64,000 bases of DNA from the NCBI GenBank assembly GCA_020427155.1, contig JAGQOW010000013.1:1-64000 (forward strand). Reading direction: 5' to 3'. Positions 10,701 through 18,755 of this stretch are shown piece by piece. The notes beneath the pieces are model-generated. The model made no database searches. It saw only the letters and a list, made by a program, of their open reading frames with translations, and was not told the DNA's origin. The first letter of the stretch is position 1. Each line of letters starts with the position of its first letter. A program made the position numbers and the translations under genes. This DNA is from Planctomycetales bacterium. Its GTDB lineage: Bacteria; Planctomycetota; Planctomycetia; Pirellulales; Lacipirellulaceae.

Positions 10701-11189
10701 ACGATCGACGACCGACTCAATGGGCACCTGTGCCAGTCGTTGAGCCGCCTGTTGTTCGATTGCTTGGTAAACTTGTTGCGATAGCTGCCGCCGATGGCTT
10801 CTTAGAAGCAGCAAGTTGAGCAGGCTATTTTTGAGCGAAGGACTGCTTTTCTCAATTGCCAGCGCCGCGTAGGCGGGGTTGATCGGCTGATGCAGCAAGG
10901 GCCAAAAGACTTGCCAGCTGTACCAAGCCACTCCTAGCAGCAGCATAATAAACAAGGCGGCTCTGGCCGTGCTGTTCCAGCCGCCGGGGATGATCCAATG
11001 CTCAAGAACGGCTGTGGCGAGCAGAAACATCAGCACACCAATCACCAGCGTGATGGTCCCGGCGGCAAGGTCGACCATCTTGAGCGAGCGGCGGGTGCGG
11101 CGAATCTGCTCATCGACCAATCGTTCTCCCTTACGAGGGATTTCCTCGCTGGAGTATTGAGGCGGTCGGGGTTCAGTCACACTGGCCAT
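7767..11189 (-). CDS. Large DUF4175-like membrane protein with Gln/Gly/Ser/Glu-rich region
   Basis: 1140 residues. The N-terminal part has two membrane helices (about 40-65 and 80-100) and a third near 180. It is followed by beta-rich, probably extracytoplasmic, domains (about 200-530) that resemble the DUF4175 family. Residues about 536-1010 are almost entirely Gln, Gly, Ser, Glu, Asp, Ala and Pro, then a helical C-terminal domain of about 130 residues. DUF4175 proteins are uncharacterised. The repetitive region gives long open frames in other phases, which are artefacts. The gene lies between nadB (53-base gap) and the divergent lpxK; a consensus -10 box lies about 100 bases upstream. Confidence 0.8.
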   Translation of the reverse strand: MASVTEPRPPQYSSEEIPRKGERLVDEQIRRTRRSLKMVDLAAGTITLVIGVLMFLLATAVLEHWIIPGGWNSTARAALFIMLLLGVAWYSWQVFWPLLHQPINPAYAALAIEKSSPSLKNSLLNLLLLRSHRRQLSQQVYQAIEQQAAQRLAQVPIESVVDRSAVLRLGYILVAVVALCALYRILSPKDLVASAGRVLLPWSDITVPSRVQLSAITPGNTQTAKGDQVEVAAEVLGLETDEPVRLLYSTADQQIVEQEILMTAATGGVQFKAKLPGHMAGSDGVQQDLVYWIEAGDARSPRYQVSVFARPTLVVQSVRYDYPDYTGYPSHEEQHSGDIHAVEGTVVTITALANQPIESAHVDFEADGRDDLMLKADGLRASVSFPLELRDDRRTPRYGSYVLRYVTTEGRRNKLPPKYQIEVTPDYAPEIRILSPEEEIVSVGLDEQVVIEVEARDPDFAVRNVAILGELAGQQVLKESLLAKNHTGRFVGRLQFTPEERQLKVGDVLEYWGAAADNRRPKANLSYTKHQRIRVVGPGEDGQQRSESQGEGEQGQDSPQPGEKGQPDSDQSNQGEAGGSEGESGQEGNEGQQGQGQSGAGQDGEGGSDEQQQQRGQAGEGNSTDSSDESPSDSEGQSGGKSAGNENSQSQEDNRSQQQEEGGNPSDNSAGGENGNRQEKVSPDGDDDGEAFDRIAEHFDEQTGQAQDQQAQKTNQGERGGQQQPQQDQSAADGKADSDQGDQGEDSESAASGKEGASTENEGRQQETDAEAPGAEGASNAEQNPEGNEQATESREEGGPDGRMSPEQAPAGAGENPGQNEGATEAQGDKKPRDKQADSASGDKQDDQEPPAAGEGQTESDSEGSQGGDRSGGGQEGAGQQADAQGKGGAGENQPADDGGGQSGEPGAGENSQQPGNKEQADDATGESNEGQPGESSKQADKPADSSGSETSGEKGESQQSTPGEGEPSEGQPSGQDSPEGESSPASQQPGGDGMGSKSSLPPPGGETQPGDEANLDYARKKTDLILEKLDDQLKKQETDEKLLEKLGWTPDELRQFVDRWKNLKQQAEGAGSEAGNARRQLDDALRSLGLRSDRRTGFQSQTAKDKLRELQDSYRVKTPLEYQQHLRAYVKGTATADAE

Positions 11190-11290
11190 GGGTAGAGCGA
11201 TTTCGTGGGTGTAGGGCAGCAGGCCGGACGCCAGGCGGTCCGCAACTTGTCGAATGGCGGGGATTCTAGTCTGTCGGCAGTCTTTGCTTC

Positions 11291-11296
11291 ATTATA
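11291..11296 (-). promoter_or_regulatory. Consensus -10 box upstream of the DUF4175-like gene
   Basis: Leftward TATAAT, about 100 bases before the ATG at 11189, in the divergent spacer with lpxK. I found no good -35 at 16-18 bases, so only the -10 element is supported. Confidence 0.3.
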
Positions 11297-11363
11297 GGAG
11301 GCGAACGCCAGTTAGTAGACGGCAGCAGGCACAAATATGTTCCACCTGGGGTAGTGATAGCCG

Positions 11364-11381
11364 TGATTTTCCGGAAAATCA
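11364..11381. repeat. Perfect 18-bp palindrome upstream of lpxK
   Basis: TGATTTTCCGGAAAATCA has two perfect 9-base arms with no spacer. It lies 47 bases before the lpxK ATG in a 238-base divergent spacer. No T-run follows, so it reads more like a dimeric regulator site than a terminator. Confidence 0.5.
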
Positions 11382-11427
11382 TGACTTAAATCCGTCGTAG
11401 CGGCGACTCTCTGCGTAGTGCGACCCC

Positions 11428-12474
11428 ATGCTGAGCCCCACCAAGTTTCGCGACATTGTTAGCGGCCGCCAGGCCGGCTTGCTTGCTGCATCGCTGCGCG
11501 TCTTGCTGCGTCTGGCCGAGTTTCCCTACAGCTGGGCAATGCGTTTGAGGAACTGTTGGTACGACCGCGCGTTGGCCGAGTCTCACAGTGTCGATGCCCG
11601 GGTGATCAGCATTGGCAATCTCACTTTGGGGGGCACTGGCAAGACGCCGTTGGTTCAGTGGATTGGCCGCCGGCTGCAGAGACAGGAAGTGCGTTTCGCA
11701 ATCGTGAGCCGCGGTTACCGAGCCGCTCCCGCTGGTGTCAACGACGAAGCGCTGGAACTGCAATTGGCACTTCCCGATGTGCCTCACCACCAAGATCGCG
11801 ATCGCGTGGCAGCGGCTCGGGAGGTCATCAAACAATACCGATCGCAAGTGATCCTGTTGGACGACGGCTTCCAGCATCGCCGCCTGGCACGTGATCTCGA
11901 CGTAGTATTGCTCGATGCCACCGAGCCGTTTGGATTCGATCACGTTTTCCCTCGAGGTACTTTACGCGAACCGCTTGCCGGGCTCTCGCGCGCCGATGTC
12001 GTCGTGCTCAGCCGTGCCGATATGCTCGACGAGACCGCGCGTCGACAGGTGAGAGATCGCGTTGCTCGGTTAGCGCCCGATGTGCTTTGGTGCGAAATCG
12101 TCCATGGTCCCGACGAATTGATCAACACCCAGGGAGCGACTAGTCCTACGTCGACCCTGGCAGGAAAACGGGTGGCTGCGTTCAGCGGCATCGGCAACCC
12201 AGCCGGTTTTCGCCACACTCTGGCCACGCTCGACTGCGAGCTGATTGCCTGGCGAGAATATCCCGACCACCATCACTACACGTCAGAAGATATGGAATCG
12301 CTCGCCGAGTGGGCGGTCGGCGCGGACCTCGTGCTCTGCACTCGCAAAGATCTGGTCAAGCTTCACCACGCCGCGCTCGGCCGGGTGCCGCTCTGGGCTG
12401 TGAGCGTGGAACTTCGTTTCCTCGCCGGGCAGGAACTCCTTGAGTCAGCCCTGGACCAACTCATGGCAAGCTAG
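11428..12474 (+). CDS. lpxK: Tetraacyldisaccharide 4'-kinase
   Basis: 348 residues. Phosphorylates the 4' position of the lipid A disaccharide precursor at the inner membrane, a late step of lipid A synthesis. The P-loop GGTGKT is at residues 68-73, within the LpxK-typical ISIGNLTLGGTGKTP. The LLDDGFQHRRLARDLDVVLLD block is the second nucleotide/metal-binding region, and FSGIGNPAGF and DHHHYT are further family motifs. The hydrophobic N-terminus (about 17-30) fits membrane association. Other lpx genes are not adjacent. Its presence implies an LPS-type outer membrane. It converges on the following oxidoreductase gene with a 23-base gap. Confidence 0.95.
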   Translation: MLSPTKFRDIVSGRQAGLLAASLRVLLRLAEFPYSWAMRLRNCWYDRALAESHSVDARVISIGNLTLGGTGKTPLVQWIGRRLQRQEVRFAIVSRGYRAAPAGVNDEALELQLALPDVPHHQDRDRVAAAREVIKQYRSQVILLDDGFQHRRLARDLDVVLLDATEPFGFDHVFPRGTLREPLAGLSRADVVVLSRADMLDETARRQVRDRVARLAPDVLWCEIVHGPDELINTQGATSPTSTLAGKRVAAFSGIGNPAGFRHTLATLDCELIAWREYPDHHHYTSEDMESLAEWAVGADLVLCTRKDLVKLHHAALGRVPLWAVSVELRFLAGQELLESALDQLMAS

Positions 12475-12497
12475 GGTCCGTTTGCGGTTGAAGCTCT

Positions 12498-13844
12498 CTA
12501 CAGGGTCCATCCTTTGCGGTATTCGCGATGCAGAAGTTGCTGGGCGCGAGGCGAGTTGAGCGTCTTAAAGTTCTTGGCATCCCATTCAATGGTCTCGCCA
12601 CTTCGGTAGGAAGCAACGGCTAACAGTACCGCCTCGGTGAGTGCGCCAGCGTAGTCGAAGTTGCAGGTAGTGGCGCCGCCCGATTTGATCGCTTCGATCC
12701 ATTCATTGTGGTGGCCAATCGAACTGGCAAGGTAGGGCTCGGGAACCGTGAGTGCGGCGGCTTTTTCCTGCGGGAGCAATTGATGAGTTCCGTAGTTGGA
12801 AATAAGCGCCCCTTTTTCGCCGATGAAGAGTTGGCCGCTGTTCCAGTCGATCGGCTTTCCTTGTTCGTCCTTGATCTCATAAGTAGAGAGGATCTCTGGC
12901 CTCTTCCCGCCGTCGTACCAGGTCATCTTGACAGGCGGCAACTCGCCCCGGGCTGCATAGTCGTAGTTGACGACAATGCCCGAGGTGGCTGCTTCGGCCT
13001 GAGGCTCGGGGCCTGTTGCCGAGATGCGAGTGGGGTGCTTTAGCTTTAGCGCCCAATGGGCCAGATCCATATAGTGGCAACCGAAGTCGCCGAGCCCGCC
13101 ATTGCCGTAGTCCCAAAACCAGCGCCAATGGAAGGGGTGGACGGTTTGCGCTTCGCCGCTGATTCGACTTTCGACATATTCGCGTTTCGGCGCCGGGCCG
13201 AGCCACAGGTCCCAATCGACGTGTTCGGGCTTGGCGTGGCCTGTGGTCAGTACCGCGCCGCTGTAGTCGACGCTGACCCAGACGTGAACTTCTCGCACAG
13301 GGCCGATCGTGCCGCTCTCGACGATTTCGACGACTCGGCGGTAGTTGTCGCCGGCGTGAATCTGGTTGCCCATTTGGGTGACGAGATTATTCTGGGCAGC
13401 CAGTTCGGCCAGCTTGCGTGCTTCGTAGACGGTGTGGGTCAGCGGTTTTTCGCAGTAGGTGTGCTTGCCCATCCGCATGGCCATCGCGGCAGCGGGTGCG
13501 TGCGTGTGATCGGGGGTAGCGACAATGACCCCGTCGATCTTTTCGGCTTCCTTTTCGAGCATTACTCGAAAGTCGCGATATTTGCGTGCTCCGGAGTATG
13601 TAGTTGCTGCCGCGTCGAGAAAGTTGGCATCGACATCCGCTAGAGCGACAAGGTTCTGGCTTGCGCAGCCCTGAATATTGGCAGCCGCACGGTTTCCCGT
13701 GCCGATTGCAGCCAGGTTGAGTTTCTCGAGCGAAGATTTTGACGCCAGGGCAGGGCGGGGGTTCACATACCAGGCCGTCGCTGCTGCTGTGCCGGCAAGC
13801 ACGCTTCGTTCGAGAAAGCGACGTCGAGTGAGTTGGCCGGCCAT
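12498..13844 (-). CDS. Gfo/Idh/MocA-family oxidoreductase with Tat signal
   Basis: 448 residues. The N-terminus has a twin-arginine signal (RRRFLERSVLAGTAAA) ending near PRPALA, so the protein is probably exported folded with its NAD(P) cofactor. The Rossmann part follows (LAAIGTGNRAAANIQG, then GVIVATPDHTHAPAA and the conserved EKPLTHTVYEARKL). The C-terminal alpha/beta domain contains GNGGLGDFGCHYMDLAHWAL, typical of planctomycete members. Sugar or polyol substrates are usual for the family; the actual one is unknown. The start is supported by GGAGG seven bases upstream. Confidence 0.88.
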   Translation of the reverse strand: MAGQLTRRRFLERSVLAGTAAATAWYVNPRPALASKSSLEKLNLAAIGTGNRAAANIQGCASQNLVALADVDANFLDAAATTYSGARKYRDFRVMLEKEAEKIDGVIVATPDHTHAPAAAMAMRMGKHTYCEKPLTHTVYEARKLAELAAQNNLVTQMGNQIHAGDNYRRVVEIVESGTIGPVREVHVWVSVDYSGAVLTTGHAKPEHVDWDLWLGPAPKREYVESRISGEAQTVHPFHWRWFWDYGNGGLGDFGCHYMDLAHWALKLKHPTRISATGPEPQAEAATSGIVVNYDYAARGELPPVKMTWYDGGKRPEILSTYEIKDEQGKPIDWNSGQLFIGEKGALISNYGTHQLLPQEKAAALTVPEPYLASSIGHHNEWIEAIKSGGATTCNFDYAGALTEAVLLAVASYRSGETIEWDAKNFKTLNSPRAQQLLHREYRKGWTL

Positions 13845-14059
13845 GTGAGCCTCCGGGAGGTGGGGAAAATAGTAGAAAAAAAAGTTGCTGAGAGATTTCA
13901 GGTAAGTTAAACGAGATTGTACTTGCAGGCAAGTTTTCCTGGGATACGAGCCAAGCTCCTGCTAAACTGTGGGTCGCTTCGAGCCGTCCCACCGAATTGT
14001 CCTACCTAAGACCCTGACTACTGCTGCCTCGAACCAGCAAAGTTCCCAGGAGAAAATCA

Positions 14060-16111
14060 GTGTTTAAGATTACCCGACTCGAAGAGAAGGCTAGGAAGTT
14101 CATTCCACTCACTGCCTATGGGCTACTGTTGGCAATGGTGCAGTGTGCAGGTGGAGCCGAGATTTCGCGCGGGCCGTATGTCCAATGCGCGACCCCCAAT
14201 TCGGTAGTGATTGTGTGGCGGACAACTAGCCCGACTGCTCCGTCGGTCAGGGTGGGTAAGTCGCTGGAGTCGCTCGGCCAGCAAGTGGGAGGGGAAGCGA
14301 TCACTATGCGAGTTTCGGCAGACGTTGATGCGCCGGAGAATGTCCCACGTCTCTACAAAGAGCCTGCCGAGGAAGCAAACAAACGTGATCCCAACGAAGA
14401 TGATCCTTCAACCGTACCCGGCACGTATCAATATGAAGCGCACGTCGAGCAACTGGAGCCGGCTACGCGCTATTTTTACGGTGTGTTCGACGGTGAGCAT
14501 CGCTTGGCGGGCGGCGATGCGCAACACTACTTCGAAACTTCTCCTGTGAGAGGTAGCAAAGCGGATTTACGCATTTGGGTCGTAGGCGACTCGGGCACAG
14601 GCGAACATGATCAGAAGGAAGTGCATCGCGCGATGCAGGAGTATACTCAGGAGACTAAACGCGAGCTTGACCTTTATCTTCACGTTGGCGACATGGCCTA
14701 TGGCGATGGGACCGATGTCCAGTTTCAGCGAAATTTTTTCGACATCTACCAGCCGACGTTGCGTCATACGGTTTGCTGGCCCACGATGGGTAACCACGAA
14801 GGCTATACGTCGCGCGGCATTTCAGGATTCGGACCTTACTACGACTCCTATGTGGTGCCGACTGCCGCGGAGGCTGGCGGCTTGGCCTCGGGAACTGAAG
14901 CCTATTACTCGTTCGATATTGCCGACGTCCACTTTGTCTGTCTCGATTCGCACGATCTCGATCGAACGCCCGATGGCGCAATGGCCCGGTGGTTGGTCGC
15001 CGACCTGGAAGAGGCGCAAGGCAACTGGCTCATCGCCTTCTGGCATCATCCTCCGTACACCAAGGGCTCGCACGATAGCGATAAGGAAGGGCAGCTTATT
15101 GAAATGCGCACCCACATCATGCCGATTCTCGAAGCCAGTGGCGTCGATATCGTGCTGACGGGCCACTCGCACATTTACGAGCGCAGCATGCTGATCGACG
15201 GCGCCTATGCTACGCCTACGGTTGCCGAGGGGGTGGTTGTCGACGATGGCGATGGGCATCCGCAAGGCGACGGTCCGTATCGCAAGAGCGAGGGATTAAA
15301 TCCCCATGAGGGGACCGTCTCGATCGTGACCGGCCATGGCGGCGCCAGCCTGAGTCGCCGGGGGACGATGCCGATCATGCGCGAAATCATCGTCGAGCAC
15401 GGCTCGGTCATCCTCGATATCAAGGGCGATACGCTGACTGGCACGATGGTCAACAAAAACACCGTCGAGCGCGATGTATTCGGCATAGTCAAGCGGGGCA
15501 AAGTCAAGGTTACGCATCTCGACAATCCTTGGCAGCCGATACACGATCTTTCTGAGATCACAGTGTTTCGGATGGCATGGCAAGACGTTACGACAGGGCA
15601 AACACCCGCCGACTGGAGCGTTGTTCGGGGCTCTCGTGGAACGCTGACGGTCGAAGCCTCGGGAGAGAAGAAACAGCTTGCTGTTCACAGCGAGGCAGAA
15701 GCGGTAATCGCGCTGTATAAAGACTTTGACGACTACATCGGAGAGTACGAAACAAGGTTTGAGTTCTCTGCGGATTCTCCTTCGCCAGCCGGGCTGGTAT
15801 TTGCTTTCCAGGATCCGCAGAACTACTACGCGTATCGACTCAGCGCCAAGAGCAAGACTGGAGAGATGGTTCGTTGCGTCAACGGTATTGAGGTTGTCAT
15901 GGCGAGCCGCCCGATTGATGTCGATTTCGAAAAGCCAATTAAAGTGGAAATCGAACCGCTGAAAAAACTGATCGAAGTCCAATTGAATGACGACCTGGAG
16001 TACTCGGTGAAACTTGACGAGCCGTTGCCTCCTGGCAAACTGGGCGTGATGGCCGGCGCAGGCAGCGAGGCGAACTACCAGTACCTGGCGATTCAACGAG
16101 GTGGGCCATGA
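14060..16111 (+). CDS. Secreted purple-acid-phosphatase-like metallophosphoesterase
   Basis: 683 residues from GTG at 14060, preceded by AGGAG at optimal distance. A hydrophobic signal segment (about 16-33) is followed by a fibronectin-like N-terminal domain (about 35-165). The metallophosphoesterase core carries the full set of metal motifs: VVGDSGTG, HVGDMAYGDG, MGNHEGY, HHPPY and GHSHIYERS. A C-terminal beta-sandwich (about 500-683) resembles the concanavalin-like domain (DUF1080 type) used for carbohydrate contact. The enzyme should hydrolyse phosphomonoesters outside the cytoplasm. Its stop overlaps the start of the TPR gene (ATGA), implying translational coupling. Confidence 0.85.
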   Translation: MFKITRLEEKARKFIPLTAYGLLLAMVQCAGGAEISRGPYVQCATPNSVVIVWRTTSPTAPSVRVGKSLESLGQQVGGEAITMRVSADVDAPENVPRLYKEPAEEANKRDPNEDDPSTVPGTYQYEAHVEQLEPATRYFYGVFDGEHRLAGGDAQHYFETSPVRGSKADLRIWVVGDSGTGEHDQKEVHRAMQEYTQETKRELDLYLHVGDMAYGDGTDVQFQRNFFDIYQPTLRHTVCWPTMGNHEGYTSRGISGFGPYYDSYVVPTAAEAGGLASGTEAYYSFDIADVHFVCLDSHDLDRTPDGAMARWLVADLEEAQGNWLIAFWHHPPYTKGSHDSDKEGQLIEMRTHIMPILEASGVDIVLTGHSHIYERSMLIDGAYATPTVAEGVVVDDGDGHPQGDGPYRKSEGLNPHEGTVSIVTGHGGASLSRRGTMPIMREIIVEHGSVILDIKGDTLTGTMVNKNTVERDVFGIVKRGKVKVTHLDNPWQPIHDLSEITVFRMAWQDVTTGQTPADWSVVRGSRGTLTVEASGEKKQLAVHSEAEAVIALYKDFDDYIGEYETRFEFSADSPSPAGLVFAFQDPQNYYAYRLSAKSKTGEMVRCVNGIEVVMASRPIDVDFEKPIKVEIEPLKKLIEVQLNDDLEYSVKLDEPLPPGKLGVMAGAGSEANYQYLAIQRGGP

Positions 16112-16935
16112 GTCGAGCGAACCAATTGCGGAGCGTCTGGTTGGCCTATGTGACGCTGGCGTGCTCGCAATTCGCCTGCGCGCACCATAGCCCGTCGGAG
16201 GTCATTGAGGCACTGACTGAGCAGATGGTCGCTGGCCAAGGAACCGCTTCCTTGTTGATCCGTCGCGGCGACGAATATCGCGCGATATGCGACGAGCAAT
16301 CGGCTGCGATCGACTACCAGGCGGCACTCGAATTGGAACCAGGCTCGCTGCCCGCGCTCTACGGACTGGCTCACGCCTGCTTCCGCCTGCAACTTCCAGA
16401 CAAGGCCAGCAGCGCCTGCCAGCGAGCGATCGCCGTGGCTCGCAACCCGGACGAAGCAGGGGCTTTTCATGCCTTGCTGGCGCGCATCCGTGAGCAAGAG
16501 ACTGATTGGAGCCAGGCTTTGAATGAGTGGCAGAAATCTCTCGAATCTTCTAAGCCCGAAGTCGACTGGTATCTGGGCAAAGCGCGGGTGTTGAGCAAAC
16601 TAGACCGCGATCAGGCTGCTCGTGACTCGCTGGAAATAGCAATCAAGCGAAACCCGAGTGTGGTGTTGCAACGTGCATGGATTCGGTCACTCATCCATTG
16701 CGGTGCAGCAAGTGAAGCTTCCCTGGTAATTGAGGAAGGCCTGAGTCGTGCGCGCTGGAAAGGTTCGTGGCTTCTGCTACGGGCTCAGCTGGAGCTTTCG
16801 CAAGACAAGCTGGCAGCAGCCCGACACGACGCTGCCAGGGCTTTGCAGGAGATCGATGCTCGCTTGGAACAGAACCCTGGGAATCCCTGGCTTATTGCCG
16901 ATCGCCAGCAAGTGTTGACCATACTAGTGGACTAG
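16108..16935 (+). CDS. Secreted TPR-repeat protein
   Basis: 275 residues. A signal-like N-terminus ends near CSQFACAHH, followed by about five tetratricopeptide-like helical pairs (for example IDYQAALELEPGSLPALYGL and SLEIAIKRNPSVVLQRAW). TPRs are protein-binding scaffolds. The start codon overlaps the upstream phosphatase stop by four bases, so the two are probably made together and may interact. Catalytic motifs are absent. Confidence 0.75.
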   Translation: MSRANQLRSVWLAYVTLACSQFACAHHSPSEVIEALTEQMVAGQGTASLLIRRGDEYRAICDEQSAAIDYQAALELEPGSLPALYGLAHACFRLQLPDKASSACQRAIAVARNPDEAGAFHALLARIREQETDWSQALNEWQKSLESSKPEVDWYLGKARVLSKLDRDQAARDSLEIAIKRNPSVVLQRAWIRSLIHCGAASEASLVIEEGLSRARWKGSWLLLRAQLELSQDKLAAARHDAARALQEIDARLEQNPGNPWLIADRQQVLTILVD

Positions 16936-16970
16936 AAAGCGAGCCTGCGTTTAATTCTGGAATCAATATC

Positions 16971-17369
16971 ATGCGCTACCTTGTCGAAGCTACGGTGAAG
17001 CCAGGTTGCGAACATTCGTTGTTGTCGGCAATCGACAATGGTACTCTCGGGCGAGGCTCGGTTGCCGGCGGCGAGTATCTGCGCAACATGGCTACGGCCA
17101 GGATCTCTGAAGAGGGCGTCGTCTCTTGGGTCGAAGTCTGCTATTGCTGCGAACCGTTGCAGGAAGAACGCCCCTACTGGGAAACGCACTTTGACCTACT
17201 CAGAGTCAGGAATGCGCATGCACGGAAGAACTGCCGTCACGAGAACGGCATCGAGCCGCGCGCTTGTGAACAATGCGATTGCACCGCGAAGCTCGAGGAG
17301 CGTTTGGCAGCGCAAGGCCAAAGATTCATCGATGCCCTGCGCGAGAAACTCTTGCGGCCAGAAGACTGA
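16971..17369 (+). CDS. Conserved hypothetical Cys-rich protein
   Basis: 132 residues from ATG at 16971. The open frame extends further upstream inside the TPR gene in another phase, but that part is not coding. The start is MRYLVEATVKPGC; the middle holds WVEVCYCCEPLQEERPYW, and NCRHENGIEPRACEQCDC supplies a Cys cluster that could bind a metal. From memory, similar proteins occur in cyanobacteria, but I cannot check this. It lies 35 bases after the TPR gene on the same strand and may belong to that operon. Function unknown. Confidence 0.7.
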   Translation: MRYLVEATVKPGCEHSLLSAIDNGTLGRGSVAGGEYLRNMATARISEEGVVSWVEVCYCCEPLQEERPYWETHFDLLRVRNAHARKNCRHENGIEPRACEQCDCTAKLEERLAAQGQRFIDALREKLLRPED

Positions 17370-17427
17370 GTGGCGGAAAAGCGAGGTTCAGGCCGCCGCT
17401 GGCAAGAGAGCGAATCCCTGTTGCCAG

Positions 17428-17787
17428 TCACTTTGCGGGACGCACTTCGATGTTGTTGATCAGTCGTTCGTACTCCAGCACGCCCATCGCGGCGTGTTGT
17501 GCAATCTGCTTCGAGTAGTAGGTGCTGCAGAGTCCTTCGAGAACAACGGCATTTTCTGATACGTAGACCTTTAAGTCCCGAATGCGGCATGGCAAACGCG
17601 ATTCTATGCGCTGCAGGATGCAATCTGCTAATTGCTCGGCATGGGTCTCAGAGATCAGCGCGGAGGCATCGAGCGACGATCTCCGCAGGTTGTTTCGTTC
17701 GGCCACGGCGTAAGTGATGCCTGAAAAGAGCTTAGACGCCGATGTAGAATTCATGTCAGGTTGCTTCCGGTCAACAGAATAAATCAT
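17428..17787 (-). CDS. BON-domain protein
   Basis: 119 residues. The C-terminal two thirds form a BON domain (RIESRLPCRIRDLKVYVSEN, then VVLEGLCSTYYSKQIAQ and the ending YERLINNIEV), a fold linked to phospholipid or envelope association. There is no obvious signal peptide. The start at 17787 was chosen over an ATG 18 bases upstream because GGAGG sits exactly seven bases before it. A sigma-70-like promoter lies about 50 bases upstream. Confidence 0.75.
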   Translation of the reverse strand: MIYSVDRKQPDMNSTSASKLFSGITYAVAERNNLRRSSLDASALISETHAEQLADCILQRIESRLPCRIRDLKVYVSENAVVLEGLCSTYYSKQIAQHAAMGVLEYERLINNIEVRPAK

Positions 17788-17837
17788 CTCCAAACCTCCG
17801 TGCACGCACTTCGGTAGTTAGATTGGCGCCCATTGCC

Positions 17838-17867
17838 AATCTATCCCGCTCTGCATCTACGGGTCAA
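17838..17867 (-). promoter_or_regulatory. Sigma-70-type promoter of the BON gene
   Basis: Leftward -35 TTGACC (17862-17867), an 18-base spacer and -10 TAGATT (17838-17843). An A/T-rich stretch immediately upstream could act as an UP element. The predicted start near 17831 gives a leader of about 44 bases containing the GGAGG ribosome site. Confidence 0.5.
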
Positions 17868-17956
17868 CACGAACTGGAGTTTGTTAAAAAATCTTTACAA
17901 ATGGAAAGAAAAGAATAGCCTGGGTATAGCACTGCAAGCTGGGTGGTGAGGCAGGC

Positions 17957-18616
17957 TCAGGAGAGCTTTTTCAGCTCAACTAGTTTCGCAATGACTTGGT
18001 TTGATAGCTCAGCAGGCGACTGGCAATTGGCATCGAGAACGAGTTCAGGGTGTTCTGGCGGCTCGTAAGGTGCATTGATTCCCGTGAAATTGCTGATCTC
18101 TCCAGCACGTGCCTTTTGGTAGAGTCCCTTGGGATCGCGCGATTCGCACACCTCCAGCGAGGCATCGACGAATACCTCGATAAAATCGCCGGGCGACATG
18201 CTGGCACGCACCGCGTCACGATCTGCCCTATACGGGCTGACGAAGGCGGTAAGTGTGATCAGGCCTGCATCGCACAGCAGGCCGGCCACGGCCCCGACGC
18301 GGCGGATGTTCTCTTCGCGGTCCTGCTTCCCGAATCCTAGTCCAAAGCGAGCGCCAAACTCTTCGCCGTATCGTTCGGCCAAAATCTGCGGAGTAGCGTT
18401 CAGCCCATGTCGGACATTGTCGCCGTCGAGCACATAGGTGTGCATGCCCCGCTGGTGCAGCAGATGATCGACCAGGTTGGCAACGGTGCTTTTCCCTGAA
18501 CCGCTCAGTCCGGTAAACCAAACCACACAGCCGCGATGTTTGTTCAGTTTCTCGCGATCTTCACGCGAAATTGCGTGCTCGTGCCAAACAACAATGGGTT
18601 CGTTCGGGTCAGGCAT
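17957..18616 (-). CDS. cysC: Adenylylsulfate kinase
   Basis: 219 residues. ATP-dependent phosphorylation of APS to PAPS in sulfate activation. The P-loop is GLSGSGKST (36-44). [10 protein letters not shown], the arginine-rich [13 protein letters not shown] and the segment [13 protein letters not shown] are APS-binding family motifs, with [19 protein letters not shown] towards the end. Length is typical. Sulfurylase genes are not adjacent; a stand-alone cysC suggests PAPS for sulfation as well as assimilation (inference). Confidence 0.93.
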   Translation of the reverse strand: MPDPNEPIVVWHEHAISREDREKLNKHRGCVVWFTGLSGSGKSTVANLVDHLLHQRGMHTYVLDGDNVRHGLNATPQILAERYGEEFGARFGLGFGKQDREENIRRVGAVAGLLCDAGLITLTAFVSPYRADRDAVRASMSPGDFIEVFVDASLEVCESRDPKGLYQKARAGEISNFTGINAPYEPPEHPELVLDANCQSPAELSNQVIAKLVELKKLS

Positions 18617-18755
18617 TATCCAGGGCTCTCAAGGCGTTAATGTGCTTTGGAAGGAGCAAAACAGCTGATCAGGGAAGATAGCGGACGATCTGTGTATTCT
18701 GACTAGAATTCTCAAGGTGAGTTTACGTGGATTAACGGCTTAAACCACACGCTCG

